A stretch of 64,000 nucleotides of DNA from Sedimentitalea nanhaiensis DSM 24252 (GCF_000473225.1 NZ_KI421509.1:128362-192361); one strand, 5' to 3'; shown: positions 8,483-18,838, counted from the stretch's first letter. Translations and numbers: made by a program. Notes: a model not told the origin generated them from the letters alone.

Positions 8483-10669
8483 TCAATTGCCTGCGGTTTC
8501 GTCGGTATGCGTCAATTTGGGCACATCCGACGCCCCGGCCGATCCGCGACCCGACAGCGAGGGGTTTTCCATGAAGAACCGGTGGCAGTTGAATGCAAAC
8601 TCGCCCTCTGTCAGCGATGCGCGGGTGAACTTTCCGTCCGGACCCATCACCCAGGTTTGCGCGACATCGGCCAGGTTGGCGGCCATGACCTGGCTGACAA
8701 TCTGGGCTTTGACCGTGGCATTATTGATCTCGACCAGGGTTTCCACCCGCCGGTTCAGGTTCCTTCCCATCCAGTCGGCGGAAGAAATGTAAACCCGCGC
8801 TTTCTTGCTGGGCAGGCCGGCACCGTTGCCGAAACAGACGATGCGCGAATGCTCGAGAAACCGCCCGACAATGGATTTTACCCGGATGTTCTCGCTCAGC
8901 CCCTTGATGCCGGGACGGATCCCGCAGATGCCGCGAATGATCAGGCTGATCTTCACGCCGCCCTGGCTGGCGCGGTACAATGCGTCGATGACCTCGCTGT
9001 CGATCAGGGCGTTCATCTTGGCCCAGATTTCGGCGGGCTTTCCTGCCTTGGCGTGGGCAATCTCGGCTTCGATCATCTCCAGCAGGCGTGGCTTCAGCTT
9101 CAGGGGCGAGATGGCCAGGTTCTCCAGCGCATCCGGCGGAGCATATCCTGACAGGAAGTTGAACACTTTGGTGGCGTCCCGCCCGAGCGAAGTGTCGCAG
9201 GTGAATAGGCTGAGGTCGGTATAGATGCGCGCCGTGATCGGGTGGTAGTTGCCCGTTCCGTAGTGGGTATAGGTGACCAGGTTGTCGCCTTCGCGGCGCA
9301 CCACGGTGCTGATCTTGGCATGGGTCTTGAGGTCGATAAATCCATAGACGACATGCGCGCCGGCGCGTTCCAGGCGGCGGGACTGATGGATATTGGCGGC
9401 TTCGTCGAACCGCGCCTTGAGTTCGACCAGTGCTGTGACCGACTTTCCGTCTTCAGCCGCTTCGCACAGGGCTTCGACGATGGGCGAATTCTTGGACGTT
9501 CGGTACAGGGTTTGTTTGATCGCCACCACATTGGGATCACGTGCGGCCTGGGTCAGGAAGCGCACCACCATGTCGAATGTTTCATAGGGATGGTGCAGCA
9601 GCATGTCCTTTTGCCGGATGGCGGCGAACATGTCGCCCTCGTGATCGGTCACCCGCTCGGGGATGCGCGGGGTAAAGGACGGCCACAGCAGGTCCGGGCG
9701 GTTGTCCAGAACCAGTTCGTCCAGATCGGCCATGCCGATCATGCCTTCGACCTCGACAACTTCGGTTTCACCGACAGCGAGTTCCTGCATGACCGTTGCC
9801 ATCAGCTTCTCGGGCGCACCAGACGAGTGGGTCATCCGTACAACTTCGCCCCGCCGCCGCCGCTTTAGCGCCACTTCGAATTCACGCACCAGATCTTCGG
9901 CTTCGTCTTCGACTTCCAGATCGCTGTCACGTAATACGCGAAAGGCGAAATGGGTTTTCAGCCGATAGCCGGAAAACAGGCTGCCGATATGTTCCAGCAA
10001 CAGTTCTTCCAGCGGCAGGAACCGGTGCTGCCCCGGCTCGGATGGCAAGGCGATGAAACGGTCGATCTGATGCGGAATCGGCAACAGCGCCTGCAGGACG
10101 CGCTTGTCATTTTGCCGTTCCAGCTGCAGGGCCAGCGAAAAGCCGGTGTTCGGGATGAACGGGAAAGGATGTGCAGGGTCGATCGCCAGCGGCGATAGCA
10201 CCGGAAAAACCCGGTTCAGAAAGACGTCGGCCAGAAAGGTCTTGTCCTCATCGGTCAGATCCTTGCGCTCGAGCACCGAGATTCCGGCCTCCTGCATTTC
10301 GGCTTCCAGAGCGGTCAGAACCCGCTGCTGGGACTGCATCAGGCTGCGCGCATCTTCGTTGATCAGCACCAGTTGCTCGGCGGGGGACAGACCGTCGGCG
10401 GCCGGGGTCGTGTTGCCCGCATGGGCCAGTTCGCGCAATCCCGCGACGCGGACGGTATAAAACTCGTCCAGGTTCTTGGCCGAGATCGACAGGAAGCGCA
10501 GCCGCTCGAGCACCGGAACGCGCATGTTCTCGGCTTCTTCCAGCACCCGCCAGTTAAAGCCCAGCCAACTGAGTTCGCGATTGTAGAAACGGCCCGGTCC
10601 GGTGATGTCCAGATCAGGAAGGGAAACGGCGGGCGGGAATGGCGAAGCCAGGAAATCTGCATGTGTCAT
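8483..10669 (-). CDS. ppk1: Polyphosphate kinase 1
   Basis: PPK1 reversibly polymerises the gamma-phosphate of ATP into polyphosphate. From the ATG at 10669 the protein is 728 residues; an alternative ATG at 10729 has a GGAAG ribosome site but would overlap hdaA by 17 bases, and the family N-terminus (FYNRELSWLGFNWRVLEEA) fits the shorter form. The active-site histidine region is YTHYGTGNY, matching the phosphohistidine motif, and DLKTHAK and RGICGIRPG of the catalytic domains are also present. It stands between hdaA and ppx in a minus-strand operon. Confidence 0.95.
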   Translation of the reverse strand: MTHADFLASPFPPAVSLPDLDITGPGRFYNRELSWLGFNWRVLEEAENMRVPVLERLRFLSISAKNLDEFYTVRVAGLRELAHAGNTTPAADGLSPAEQLVLINEDARSLMQSQQRVLTALEAEMQEAGISVLERKDLTDEDKTFLADVFLNRVFPVLSPLAIDPAHPFPFIPNTGFSLALQLERQNDKRVLQALLPIPHQIDRFIALPSEPGQHRFLPLEELLLEHIGSLFSGYRLKTHFAFRVLRDSDLEVEDEAEDLVREFEVALKRRRRGEVVRMTHSSGAPEKLMATVMQELAVGETEVVEVEGMIGMADLDELVLDNRPDLLWPSFTPRIPERVTDHEGDMFAAIRQKDMLLHHPYETFDMVVRFLTQAARDPNVVAIKQTLYRTSKNSPIVEALCEAAEDGKSVTALVELKARFDEAANIHQSRRLERAGAHVVYGFIDLKTHAKISTVVRREGDNLVTYTHYGTGNYHPITARIYTDLSLFTCDTSLGRDATKVFNFLSGYAPPDALENLAISPLKLKPRLLEMIEAEIAHAKAGKPAEIWAKMNALIDSEVIDALYRASQGGVKISLIIRGICGIRPGIKGLSENIRVKSIVGRFLEHSRIVCFGNGAGLPSKKARVYISSADWMGRNLNRRVETLVEINNATVKAQIVSQVMAANLADVAQTWVMGPDGKFTRASLTEGEFAFNCHRFFMENPSLSGRGSAGASDVPKLTHTDETAGN

Positions 10670-10712
10670 GGTGCCGGCCTTACTGTCATAATGTGACGGG
10701 AATGTAACTGTA

Positions 10713-11393
10713 TCAGTCGTTTGTGTCATCGGCTTCCAGCGACTCACTTGCCAGACGTCGTGACAGAGTGCGCCCCTGGGCCAACGCGGCGCGATCCAGC
10801 CGCTCGACGATGCGGGTGGCGTCGAGAAACGAGCGGTCCATGCGGTGCAGAAGATACGGGATCACATCCGGCTTCGGCGTGATTTGCCGGTCTGCGAACA
10901 GCTTGGCCAGCACCGCCGCCAGCAGCTTGTCGTCCGGCGCGTCCAGCGTGATATGGGCCGCCCCCTGCACGCGGCTTTGCAGGTCAGGCAAGGACAGGTT
11001 CCACAGGTTGGGTGCCAGCCGACCGGTCATCAACAGCCGCTGCCCCTGGGCCATAAGCAGGTTGTGCAGATGAAACAGCGCATTCTGCGCCGGAGCGTCT
11101 GATGCGATGTCGGGCACGTCCTCGACCGCTACCGGGCCCTGAGCCAGCAAGGGGATTTCCTGTCTGGACAGATCCACAGCAGCCAGGATCTGTGCGCCGG
11201 TCTGGGCGGCCCAAACATGGGTCAGATGGGTCTTTCCAGCCCCGCCGGGTCCTGTCAGCACCAGCTTGCCGCCCGGCCAGGTTTGCGGCGAGTCGATCAT
11301 GGCGACGGCCAGCGCATTGGCCGGCGATACAAAGAAATCGTCCCGGCCCAGAACCGGTTTTGCCGGCAGATCAAAGCTCAGTTGTTCGGCCAC
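10713..11393 (-). CDS. hdaA: DnaA-related regulatory ATPase HdaA
   Basis: A 226-residue protein resembling DnaA domain III but without the DNA-binding domain IV, the architecture of Hda/HdaA. In alphaproteobacteria HdaA works with the replication sliding clamp to promote hydrolysis of DnaA-ATP and prevent over-initiation. Visible are a near-N-terminal clamp-binding peptide (EQLSFDLP), Walker A GPGGAGKTHL near residue 50, and sensor-like helices (RMDRSFLDATRIVERLD). The start is GTG at 11393, one base beyond the preceding gene's stop, so translation is coupled to the AI-2E permease gene. Confidence 0.9.
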   Translation of the reverse strand: MAEQLSFDLPAKPVLGRDDFFVSPANALAVAMIDSPQTWPGGKLVLTGPGGAGKTHLTHVWAAQTGAQILAAVDLSRQEIPLLAQGPVAVEDVPDIASDAPAQNALFHLHNLLMAQGQRLLMTGRLAPNLWNLSLPDLQSRVQGAAHITLDAPDDKLLAAVLAKLFADRQITPKPDVIPYLLHRMDRSFLDATRIVERLDRAALAQGRTLSRRLASESLEADDTND

Positions 11394-11394
11394 G

Positions 11395-12462
11395 CTAGGG
11401 GGTGTCCCGATCGGATTGGCCGCGATACAGCATGCTGTTCAGATATTGATCGACGGCGAAACGTGCAAGCACACCAAGCGCCGCCGCCACCGGAACCGCG
11501 ATCAGCATGCCAACAAAGCCGAACAGCGCACCAAACACCGACAATGCCAGTAACAGCCAGACCGGGTGCAATCCGATCGACCCGCCAACCAGTTTCGGGG
11601 TCAGAAAATTGCCCTCGACGACCTGTCCGATCACGAAGATCAGCGCCACCAGCCCGATCGAGGTCCACTCTCCCCAGAACTGAAAAAGCGCCAGGCCGAT
11701 GGCCAGGGAGCCACCGATCATTGCTCCGAGATAGGGGATAAAGGTCACCAATCCGGCGACAAAGCCCACCACCAGTCCGAACTGCAGCCCGACCACCATC
11801 AGCGCGATGGCGTAATAGGTGCCGAGAATCAGGCTGACGGTACCCATGCCGCGAATGAACGAGGCCAGGGTGTCGTCGATTTCGCCGGCCAGCCTGCGGA
11901 TTACCGGCGCATGGTCGCGCGGCAGCAGCGCGTCGATGCGCGCGATCATCCGGTCCCAGTCCAGCAACATGTAGACCGAGACCACGGGCACGATCACAAG
12001 CAGGATCACGATATTCAGAACCGAACGCGCGGAACCGACGAGCGATTCGATCAACGCGGGACCGCGTTCCTTGATGGCGTCGCCGATCGAGGTCAGCGTC
12101 TGGCGCGCGGTCGACCCCTCGACCAGGATCGAGGGAAACTGTTTGGTGATAAAGGCCTGTAGATCGCGCAGCAACTGCGGCATCACGTTGACCAGATCGA
12201 TGGTTTGCGAAATCAGGGTTGGAATCACCAACAGGCCCATGACAACCGCCACCAGGACGGCGATAATGGTAATGACGGCCGTGGCCGCCGCCCGAGACAG
12301 CCCGGCGCGTTCCAGCCGGTCGGCGACGGGATCGATGAAATAGGCAATCGCGCTGCCCAGCACAAAGGGCAGCAGCACGTCGCCCAGAAACCAAAGGACC
12401 ACGGCGAACACCACGGTGGCGATGCCCCAATATCTGAGCTGATCCTTGACGGGAAGTGCCAT
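11395..12462 (-). CDS. AI-2E/PerM family membrane permease
   Basis: A 355-residue integral membrane protein with about seven to eight hydrophobic segments and the family's conserved end region ([37 protein letters not shown], positions about 290-330). Members export autoinducer-2 or act as ion/proton antiporters; the substrate here is unknown. It is the first gene of the minus-strand block with hdaA, ppk1 and ppx, an arrangement common in Rhodobacterales. The 187-base divergent gap to proS should hold both promoters. Confidence 0.88.
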   Translation of the reverse strand: MALPVKDQLRYWGIATVVFAVVLWFLGDVLLPFVLGSAIAYFIDPVADRLERAGLSRAAATAVITIIAVLVAVVMGLLVIPTLISQTIDLVNVMPQLLRDLQAFITKQFPSILVEGSTARQTLTSIGDAIKERGPALIESLVGSARSVLNIVILLVIVPVVSVYMLLDWDRMIARIDALLPRDHAPVIRRLAGEIDDTLASFIRGMGTVSLILGTYYAIALMVVGLQFGLVVGFVAGLVTFIPYLGAMIGGSLAIGLALFQFWGEWTSIGLVALIFVIGQVVEGNFLTPKLVGGSIGLHPVWLLLALSVFGALFGFVGMLIAVPVAAALGVLARFAVDQYLNSMLYRGQSDRDTP

Positions 12463-12649
12463 GCGCGCCTTTCAGTCCTGTTGGGCCTCAAATCGCCCAA
12501 GAGAGGGCGGGTTTCAAGGGACAGCACCCCTGGAACGCCAGATATACACAGGAAATTGGACGCAGGCACTCATTTCTGTTGTCCCCGATTGCCTGAGGTG
12601 CTGCTTTGGCATAGACCGCGTTGAACCCAGTTCCATAAAGAGACCGCTC

Positions 12650-13990
12650 ATGCGCCTGTCACGCTATTTTTTGCCTGTCCTGAAAGAGATCCCCGCCGAG
12701 GCGCAGATCGTCAGCCATCGGCTGATGCTGCGGGCCGGAATGATCAAGCAAGCCCAGGCTGGGATATATTCCTGGTTGCCGCTGGGGTTCAAGGTGCTGA
12801 AGAAGATCGAGAATATCGTGCACGAAGAGCAGATCCGCGCCGGGCATATCCCGATGCTGATGCCGACGCTGCAATCGGCCGATCTGTGGCGCGAAAGCGG
12901 GCGCTATGACGACTATGGCGAAGAAATGTTGCGGATCAGCGACCGGCACGGGCGCGACATGCTGTACGGGCCGACCAACGAGGAACTGATCACCGACATC
13001 TTCCGCAGCCATGTCAGCAGCTACAAGGATCTGCCGCTGACTCTGTATCACATTCAGTGGAAATTCCGTGACGAGGTCCGCCCCCGGTTCGGCGTCATGC
13101 GCGGTCGCGAATTTCTGATGAAAGACGGCTATAACTTTGACGTGGACAAGGCTGCGGCTATGCATGCCTACAACCGGCATCTGGTCAGCTATCTGCGCAG
13201 CTATGAACGCATGGGTCTGCAGGCGATTCCGATGCGGGCTGACAGTGGCCCGATCGGTGGCGACGATACCCATGAATTCCTGGTGCTGGCCGATACCGGC
13301 GAGTCCGAAGTGTTCTATGACAGCGCCGTCACCGATCTGACATTTGGCGACCGTGCCATCGATTATGACGATGTGGCGCAGTGTCAGGGGATTCTGGAAG
13401 AATTTACCAGCCGTTATGCCCGCACGGATGAAACCCATGACCCGGCGCTGTTCGACCAGATCCCCGAGGACCGCCGCCGTACCGCGCGTGGCATCGAGGT
13501 CGGGCAGATCTTTTATTTCGGCACTAAATATTCCGAAGCGTTGGGAGCAACGGTGCAGACCGCCGATGGCGCCGCCGTTCCGGTCCACATGGGCAGCCAC
13601 GGCATCGGGGTCTCGCGCCTGGTGGGGGCAATCATCGAGGCGAGCCATGACGACAAGGGCATCATTTGGCCCGAGGGCGTGACCCCGTTTCATTGCGGGA
13701 TCGTGAACCTCAAACAGGGCGATGCCGAGGCCGACGGGGCCTGCGAGGCGCTGTATGGTTCACTGACAGCCCTGGGGTTGGAGCCGCTGTATGACGACCG
13801 CAAGGAACGCGCCGGGGGCAAGTTTGCCACAATGGATCTGATCGGACTGCCTTGGCGCATCACGGTTGGCCCGCGCGGGTTGAAGAACGGTGTGGTCGAG
13901 CTGACCAGCCGGCGTACCGGCGAAAGCGAAGAGTTGACGCCGCAAGAGGCCGTGGAGAAAGTTGCCCGGATCTATGGCGTGATCGACTGA
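12650..13990 (+). CDS. proS: Prolyl-tRNA synthetase, short form lacking the editing insertion
   Basis: Class II synthetase charging tRNA-Pro. The start is the ATG at 12650 (MRLSRYFLP); the open frame upstream is not protein-like. At 446 residues it is about 120 shorter than E. coli ProRS because motif 2 ([18 protein letters not shown], about 145-162) runs on to motif 3 ([13 protein letters not shown]) without the INS domain that clears Ala-tRNA-Pro. This short form is usual in alphaproteobacteria, where free-standing editing proteins can compensate. The C-terminal anticodon domain (about 350-446) is complete. Confidence 0.96.
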   Translation: MRLSRYFLPVLKEIPAEAQIVSHRLMLRAGMIKQAQAGIYSWLPLGFKVLKKIENIVHEEQIRAGHIPMLMPTLQSADLWRESGRYDDYGEEMLRISDRHGRDMLYGPTNEELITDIFRSHVSSYKDLPLTLYHIQWKFRDEVRPRFGVMRGREFLMKDGYNFDVDKAAAMHAYNRHLVSYLRSYERMGLQAIPMRADSGPIGGDDTHEFLVLADTGESEVFYDSAVTDLTFGDRAIDYDDVAQCQGILEEFTSRYARTDETHDPALFDQIPEDRRRTARGIEVGQIFYFGTKYSEALGATVQTADGAAVPVHMGSHGIGVSRLVGAIIEASHDDKGIIWPEGVTPFHCGIVNLKQGDAEADGACEALYGSLTALGLEPLYDDRKERAGGKFATMDLIGLPWRITVGPRGLKNGVVELTSRRTGESEELTPQEAVEKVARIYGVID

Positions 13991-13992
13991 GG

Positions 13993-14877
13993 ATGCCGGG
14001 CCTGCCTTCGATCTCGGTCGTAACCGCGACCTTCAACCTGATCGAGGCAGGGCGCGAGGATGCGTTTCGCCGGGCGGTGGACTGCCTGCAGGAACAGGGG
14101 TTGACCGATCTGGAGCACGTGATCCAGGACGGCGGTTCGGACGACGGAACGCAGGAGATGATCCGGCAGGTAACTGCGGATTTGCCTCGCACCGTGTTTG
14201 CCAGCGAACCCGATGAGGGATTGTATGACGGCATGAACCGGGCCGTGGCCCGGGCCACCGGCGATTATGTGCTGTTTCTGAATTCCGACGATGCATTGGC
14301 CTCGGGTGATGTACTGAAAGCCATGCAGGCGGAGTTGCACAAGCACCGGCCCGACTATGCCTATGGCGCGACCGCCAGCCAGGACAGTCAGGGGCGTGAA
14401 ACGGTCGCACGGCGCACCGGCCTGCGGGCGGTGCTGCAGCGCATGCCGTTCTGTCACAACTCGGTTCTGATCCGGCGCTCGGTGTTCAATGCGCTGGGGG
14501 GCCATGATACTGCCTTTCGGGTTGCGGCGGATTACGATCTGGTATTGCGGATGGTCAGCGGTGGATATGATGGTGTGCGTGTGGACCGGCCGGTGTCGCT
14601 GTTCTGGACTCGTGGTGTGTCGGGCGATGATGACCGGGTGGCCCAGGATTATGCGCGCATCTGGCAACGCTATTTTGCCAACCGTCGCGCCGCCGCCGGC
14701 TTGACGCTGGAGGAGTACAAGCGCTTTTACATTCGCGGCCATATGCCGTTGAACCTGATGTTCGAGGTCATGACCGACAAAAACGCGCCCCTTGCGATCC
14801 GTCATTCCGCGCGCCACGGGTTTTCCAAGTCGCTGCGCCGGGCCCTGCAGCCCTGGCGCAGATACGGAGGGGAGTGA
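13993..14877 (+). CDS. GT2-family glycosyltransferase
   Basis: A 294-residue soluble GT-A glycosyltransferase starting two bases after proS. The N-terminus (SISVVTATFN) and the DxD-type region LNSDDALASGD near residues 95-105 bind the sugar nucleotide; DEGLYDGMNRAVARATGDY is typical of WcaA-like GT2 enzymes that extend lipopolysaccharide or capsule chains. There are no membrane segments. It is the first of three glycosyltransferase-type genes lying between proS and the lol genes, and its stop overlaps the start of the next. Confidence 0.85.
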   Translation: MPGLPSISVVTATFNLIEAGREDAFRRAVDCLQEQGLTDLEHVIQDGGSDDGTQEMIRQVTADLPRTVFASEPDEGLYDGMNRAVARATGDYVLFLNSDDALASGDVLKAMQAELHKHRPDYAYGATASQDSQGRETVARRTGLRAVLQRMPFCHNSVLIRRSVFNALGGHDTAFRVAADYDLVLRMVSGGYDGVRVDRPVSLFWTRGVSGDDDRVAQDYARIWQRYFANRRAAAGLTLEEYKRFYIRGHMPLNLMFEVMTDKNAPLAIRHSARHGFSKSLRRALQPWRRYGGE

Positions 14878-15737
14878 TAGCGGTGAGCTTGCCGGTTCAC
14901 GTCATCAATCTGGAACGGGTTCCGGCGCGCTGGGATTTTGTCCGCGCGCAGTTCGCTGCGGCGGGCATGACAGATGCGGTGCATCGATTCTCTGCCGTGG
15001 ATGCCCGCGCATCTGACTTTCACGCATCGGGATATGCACCGCACAGCTGGGGTGACCGATGGGAGCTGACAGCCAGCGAGCAGGCGGTGTTTGAGAGTCA
15101 CCGCGCCCTCTGGCGGCAGGTGTGCGACCATCATCCCAAGGGCGCAGTGATTTGCGAGGATGACATCCTGATCTCGGGCCGTTTTGGCGACGCGCTGGCC
15201 GCGTTGGATCTGGAATGTTACGGGGTGATCAAGCTGGACGGTTTCAACGCCGCCCGCCGCTATGGCACCGCACAGGCCATGGGCGGCTGGACCGTGCGCC
15301 CAATCGTCGAGGCGGTGCCGAGCGCGGCATGTTATGCGCTGAATGCGCGGGCAGCAGGGATGCTGATCGAGGCATCGCAAAGCTATTGCGCCACCCTGGA
15401 CGATTTCGTTTTTGCCGCCCGCCCAGGTCTTGCTCCGGTGCAACTGTTTCCCGCCGTTGCGGTGCAGGGCATGTGTTGTGTGCAGGGGCTGACGGGGCCG
15501 ATCCCCGGCGAAATTGCCCACAGTGAGCGCGACGCGCCGGGCACGACGCCAAAGGCGGATAAAGGTCCGGCCCTATACAGATTGGCCAAGGAAGGACGCC
15601 GGGCCCTGATCAAAGCCCGGATTGCCCTGGGGGCGGATCGTCGGTTGACTGCCGCTGGCGGCCTGCTGGCGGTGCCGCAATTGGCCGACGACTTGCCCGA
15701 TTATCGGCACGGTGGCCGTGCGGATGGGCCTGTTTAG
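14874..15737 (+). CDS. GT25-family glycosyltransferase (LPS biosynthesis type)
   Basis: The reading begins with GTG at 14874, overlapping the upstream stop, three bases after a GGAGG site; a second GTG at 14883 is an alternative. The 287-residue protein has GT25 marks: VHVINLERVPARWDF at the start, FSAVDA, ASEQAVFESHRALWR near 65-80, and ICEDDILIS near 95 as the metal-binding EDD. Members transfer galactose or glucose onto lipooligosaccharide cores. Its place between a GT2 gene and a DUF6492 gene suggests a common envelope glycan. Confidence 0.82.
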   Translation: MIAVSLPVHVINLERVPARWDFVRAQFAAAGMTDAVHRFSAVDARASDFHASGYAPHSWGDRWELTASEQAVFESHRALWRQVCDHHPKGAVICEDDILISGRFGDALAALDLECYGVIKLDGFNAARRYGTAQAMGGWTVRPIVEAVPSAACYALNARAAGMLIEASQSYCATLDDFVFAARPGLAPVQLFPAVAVQGMCCVQGLTGPIPGEIAHSERDAPGTTPKADKGPALYRLAKEGRRALIKARIALGADRRLTAAGGLLAVPQLADDLPDYRHGGRADGPV

Positions 15738-15780
15738 GCTGGCGATGCAGGATGATACCAAAGAACCGGGAGCCGGATGA

Positions 15781-16749
15781 ATGCTGACCCTTGTGACGAT
15801 TGTGTTTTCCGGCGACGTGGAGTTGCTGCGGTATCAAGCCCGGTCCATCGCCCGGTTCGTGGCCCCGGACGACATTGCCGAGGTTCTGGTGATCATGAAC
15901 GATGTCGATGAGACCGGGCTTCGGGCGGAACTGAACGAAATAGCCCCCGAATACGGCGCATTGGCCGGCAAGCTGCGCATTCTGGGCGGCGACGATGTCT
16001 TGCTTGGTGTGACGCGCAGCCGCCGCAGAACTCCGTTTGAATTTCTCTATGTCGAGCATCGCAACCGGTTGCCGTTTCTGGCGAGCAAAGGCTGGCGGGG
16101 GGGCAATGGGTACCGCATGCAACAGGCGCTAAAGCTGGCCTCGGCGCGCGCTGCCAGTACCGACCGGATGCTGATCCTGGACGCCAAGAACATCCTGCTG
16201 CGCAACCTGGACCCTGCTGAATTTTTCGATGACCAGAACCGGGCCTGTGCTGTGTATAACGTCCCCGAGCCAGTGTATCACCGCAGTTGGCTGCGCCACA
16301 GCTTACGGGCGCTGGACGTTCCGGTGGACATTGACGACATACCGGAAACCACCGGGTATGAAACGCCCTATCCGGTGAACCGCCAGTTGATGTTGCGGGT
16401 GCTGGACGAAGTCGCCCAGCGTTTCGGCTCGGTGCAGGCGTTGTTTGCCTCCAAAAAGCGACCGTCCGAATTCATGCTTCTATTTGCTTCGTGCTTGAAG
16501 AACGAGGGCAACGTCGGTCGCTGGTATTCGCGTTATCAAGGGCGGCATCTGGGGATCTGGAAAGAATACGGGGCCGAGACGATCAATGGAATCCTCGACG
16601 AGGCCGAAAGCAGGCCTCCTCTGACGCTTGGTCTGCATCGCAATGCCATCGCCCAATTTTCACAGCAGCAGCGGAGCCGGATCATCGGCATATATGACTC
16701 TGCCGGGTTGGACCTGCGCCCGCTGTTTGGCCCTGAAACCACCGATTGA
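15781..16749 (+). CDS. DUF6492-type putative glycosyltransferase
   Basis: A 322-residue protein opening with LTLVTIVFSGDVELLRYQARSIARF, a pattern of GT-A-like enzymes of the DUF6492 group. Candidate active-site elements are GYRMQQALKLASAR and LILDAKNILLRNLDP near residues 130-146, where the D/N pair could play the DxD role. No transmembrane segment is visible. It closes a three-gene glycan cluster that ends 87 bases before lolC/E. The family call rests on overall pattern; the sugar and acceptor are unknown. Confidence 0.65.
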   Translation: MLTLVTIVFSGDVELLRYQARSIARFVAPDDIAEVLVIMNDVDETGLRAELNEIAPEYGALAGKLRILGGDDVLLGVTRSRRRTPFEFLYVEHRNRLPFLASKGWRGGNGYRMQQALKLASARAASTDRMLILDAKNILLRNLDPAEFFDDQNRACAVYNVPEPVYHRSWLRHSLRALDVPVDIDDIPETTGYETPYPVNRQLMLRVLDEVAQRFGSVQALFASKKRPSEFMLLFASCLKNEGNVGRWYSRYQGRHLGIWKEYGAETINGILDEAESRPPLTLGLHRNAIAQFSQQQRSRIIGIYDSAGLDLRPLFGPETTD

Positions 16750-16836
16750 GCCCGCGCCCGGTTACGGATAGATCGGGACGGTGCAACAGCGAAACGCAGA
16801 ACGGAAATTCCCGATGAAACAAGCGAAACCCGCCTG

Positions 16837-18123
16837 ATGGCGTCTGATCCTCCTCCTTTCGCGCCGTTCGAATGGATGATTGCCTGGCGGTATCTGCGCG
16901 CGCGCCGGGCCGAGGGTGGCGTCAGCGTCATGACCTGGATCAGTCTGGTCGGCATCACCTTGGCGGTGTTTGCCCTGATTGCCACGCTGGCGGTCCGGTC
17001 CGGATTCCGGTCGGAATTTGTCGGTACGATCCTGGGGGCGAATGCGCATGTGACAGTTTATTCCACCGGCACGCTGGATGCACAGGGGCGGCTGGACCGG
17101 ACAATCGCGGAATATGACGCGATGGCCGAACGGGTGGCACAGGTGCCGGGGGTGACCCGGGTGGCACCGCTGGTCAAGGGGCAGGTGCTGGCAAGCCTGG
17201 GGTCGAACAGTTCCGGGGTCGAGGTTTTTGGCATTTCCGCCGAGAACCTTGTCAGCCTGCCCGGTATCGCGCAATCCGAACAGTCCTATGGCGACCTGTC
17301 CAGGTTTGATCAGGGCATCGCGCTCGGGTCCGGCGTCGCGCGCGCCATCGGGGCCGGGGTGGGCGACCGGATCAAGCTGACCTCGCCCAACGGGGTACGC
17401 ACAGCCTTTGGCACCAGCCCGAGGGTCAATGCCTATGAGGTGATCTATGTCTTTACCGCCGGGCGCTATGACATCGACCGTACGCGGGTCTATCTGCCCC
17501 TTGCCGAGGCACAGGCGTTTTTCAACCGCGAGGGCGTGGCGGACGAATTGGAGGTGATGGTTGCGGATCCCGAAAACGTCGATTCGTTGGCGCCCGATAT
17601 TCTGCGCGCGGCCGGAGATCGAACACAGAGCTGGACCTGGCGCGATGCGTCTGGCGGGTTTTTGCGCGCACTCGAGGTCGAAGATAACGTCATGTTCATC
17701 ATCCTGTCGATCCTGGTGCTGATCGCGGCGATGAATATCGTTTCCGGGCTGATCATGCTGGTCAAGAACAAGGGGCGTGACATCGGCATCCTGCGGACCA
17801 TTGGTCTGACCGAGGGGGCGATCATGCGGGTGTTCTTTATCTGCGGGGCCTTCACCGGGCTGATTGGCACCTGTATGGGGGTTATTCTGGGCTGTCTGTT
17901 TGCCCTTTATATCGACCCGATCTTTTCTTTTGTGAACTACATGATGGGCGGTGGCGTCTGGGATCCGTCGATCCGCGGCATTTATAACCTGCCTGCGGAA
18001 CTGCATCTGTCGGATGTGATGTCCGCCGTGGGCCTGTCGCTGGGTCTGTCCTTTGTGGTGACGCTGTTTCCGGCCCGACGCGCAGCACAGATGAACCCTG
18101 TCGAGGCGTTGCGCTATGAGTGA
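16837..18123 (+). CDS. lolC: Lipoprotein-releasing ABC transporter permease LolC/E
   Basis: Inner-membrane permease of the LolCDE-type machine that extracts mature lipoproteins for delivery to the outer membrane. The 428 residues comprise one N-terminal transmembrane helix (about 27-50), a large periplasmic domain, and three C-terminal helices in the FtsX/MacB fold. The N-terminal FEWMIAWRYLRARR and the end ARRAAQMNPVEALRYE are diagnostic. A single permease gene beside lolD suggests a homodimeric LolF-type transporter. Its last eight bases overlap lolD. Confidence 0.93.
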   Translation: MASDPPPFAPFEWMIAWRYLRARRAEGGVSVMTWISLVGITLAVFALIATLAVRSGFRSEFVGTILGANAHVTVYSTGTLDAQGRLDRTIAEYDAMAERVAQVPGVTRVAPLVKGQVLASLGSNSSGVEVFGISAENLVSLPGIAQSEQSYGDLSRFDQGIALGSGVARAIGAGVGDRIKLTSPNGVRTAFGTSPRVNAYEVIYVFTAGRYDIDRTRVYLPLAEAQAFFNREGVADELEVMVADPENVDSLAPDILRAAGDRTQSWTWRDASGGFLRALEVEDNVMFIILSILVLIAAMNIVSGLIMLVKNKGRDIGILRTIGLTEGAIMRVFFICGAFTGLIGTCMGVILGCLFALYIDPIFSFVNYMMGGGVWDPSIRGIYNLPAELHLSDVMSAVGLSLGLSFVVTLFPARRAAQMNPVEALRYE

Positions 18124-18838
18124 ACCCGTGCTGGAACTGACCGGCCTGACCAAGACCTACAAACCCGGCACACCGGGGGCGGTTCAGGTGTTGCGCGGAG
18201 CTGATCTGAGTATCGCTCCGGGGCAGGTCGTGGCGCTGGTCGCACCTTCGGGTGCGGGCAAGTCGACACTGTTGCATATCGCCGGTCTGCTGGACCTGGC
18301 CGATCAGGGCCGGGTGACGATCTGTGGGCAGGACATGACCGGCAAGAGCGATCGGATCCGCACGGCGGTGCGGCGTAGAGATGTGGGGTTTGTCTACCAG
18401 TTCCACCACCTTCTGCCCGAATTCAGCGCCGCCGAGAACATCCTGTTGCCGCAGCTGGCCAATGGTGTGGGACGCTCGGCGGCGCAAGCGAGGGCAATGA
18501 AGTTGCTGGACCGGGTCGGCATCGCAAACCGTGCCGATCATCGTCCGGCCGCCCTGTCCGGCGGCGAACAGCAGCGGGTGGCGTTTTGCCGCGCACTGGC
18601 CAATGCGCCGCGCCTGTTGCTGGCGGATGAACCCACCGGAAACCTGGATCCGGACACCTCGGACCAGGTGTTTGCCGCGATGATGGAACTGGTCGCAGGC
18701 ACCGGGCTTTCGGCACTGATCGCAACCCATAACCTTGAGCTTGCTGCGCGCATGGACCGGGTGTTGCGGTTGGAGAACGGTCGTCTGACCGAAATCACCG
18801 GCCAGCAGGCGGGCGCGGGTTTCTTACAGTCCGACTGA
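18116..18838 (+). CDS. lolD: Lipoprotein-releasing ABC transporter ATPase LolD
   Basis: A 240-residue ATPase that powers lipoprotein release with LolC/E. All ABC motifs are present: Walker A APSGAGKST near residue 42, Q-loop VYQFHHLLPEFSA, signature LSGGEQQRV near 145, Walker B LLLADEPTGNLD near 165 and the H-loop histidine in ATHN. The FHHLLPEF sequence after the Q-loop is typical of LolD. The start lies inside the lolC/E reading frame (8-base overlap), indicating coupled, stoichiometric synthesis. Confidence 0.95.
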   Translation: MSEPVLELTGLTKTYKPGTPGAVQVLRGADLSIAPGQVVALVAPSGAGKSTLLHIAGLLDLADQGRVTICGQDMTGKSDRIRTAVRRRDVGFVYQFHHLLPEFSAAENILLPQLANGVGRSAAQARAMKLLDRVGIANRADHRPAALSGGEQQRVAFCRALANAPRLLLADEPTGNLDPDTSDQVFAAMMELVAGTGLSALIATHNLELAARMDRVLRLENGRLTEITGQQAGAGFLQSD

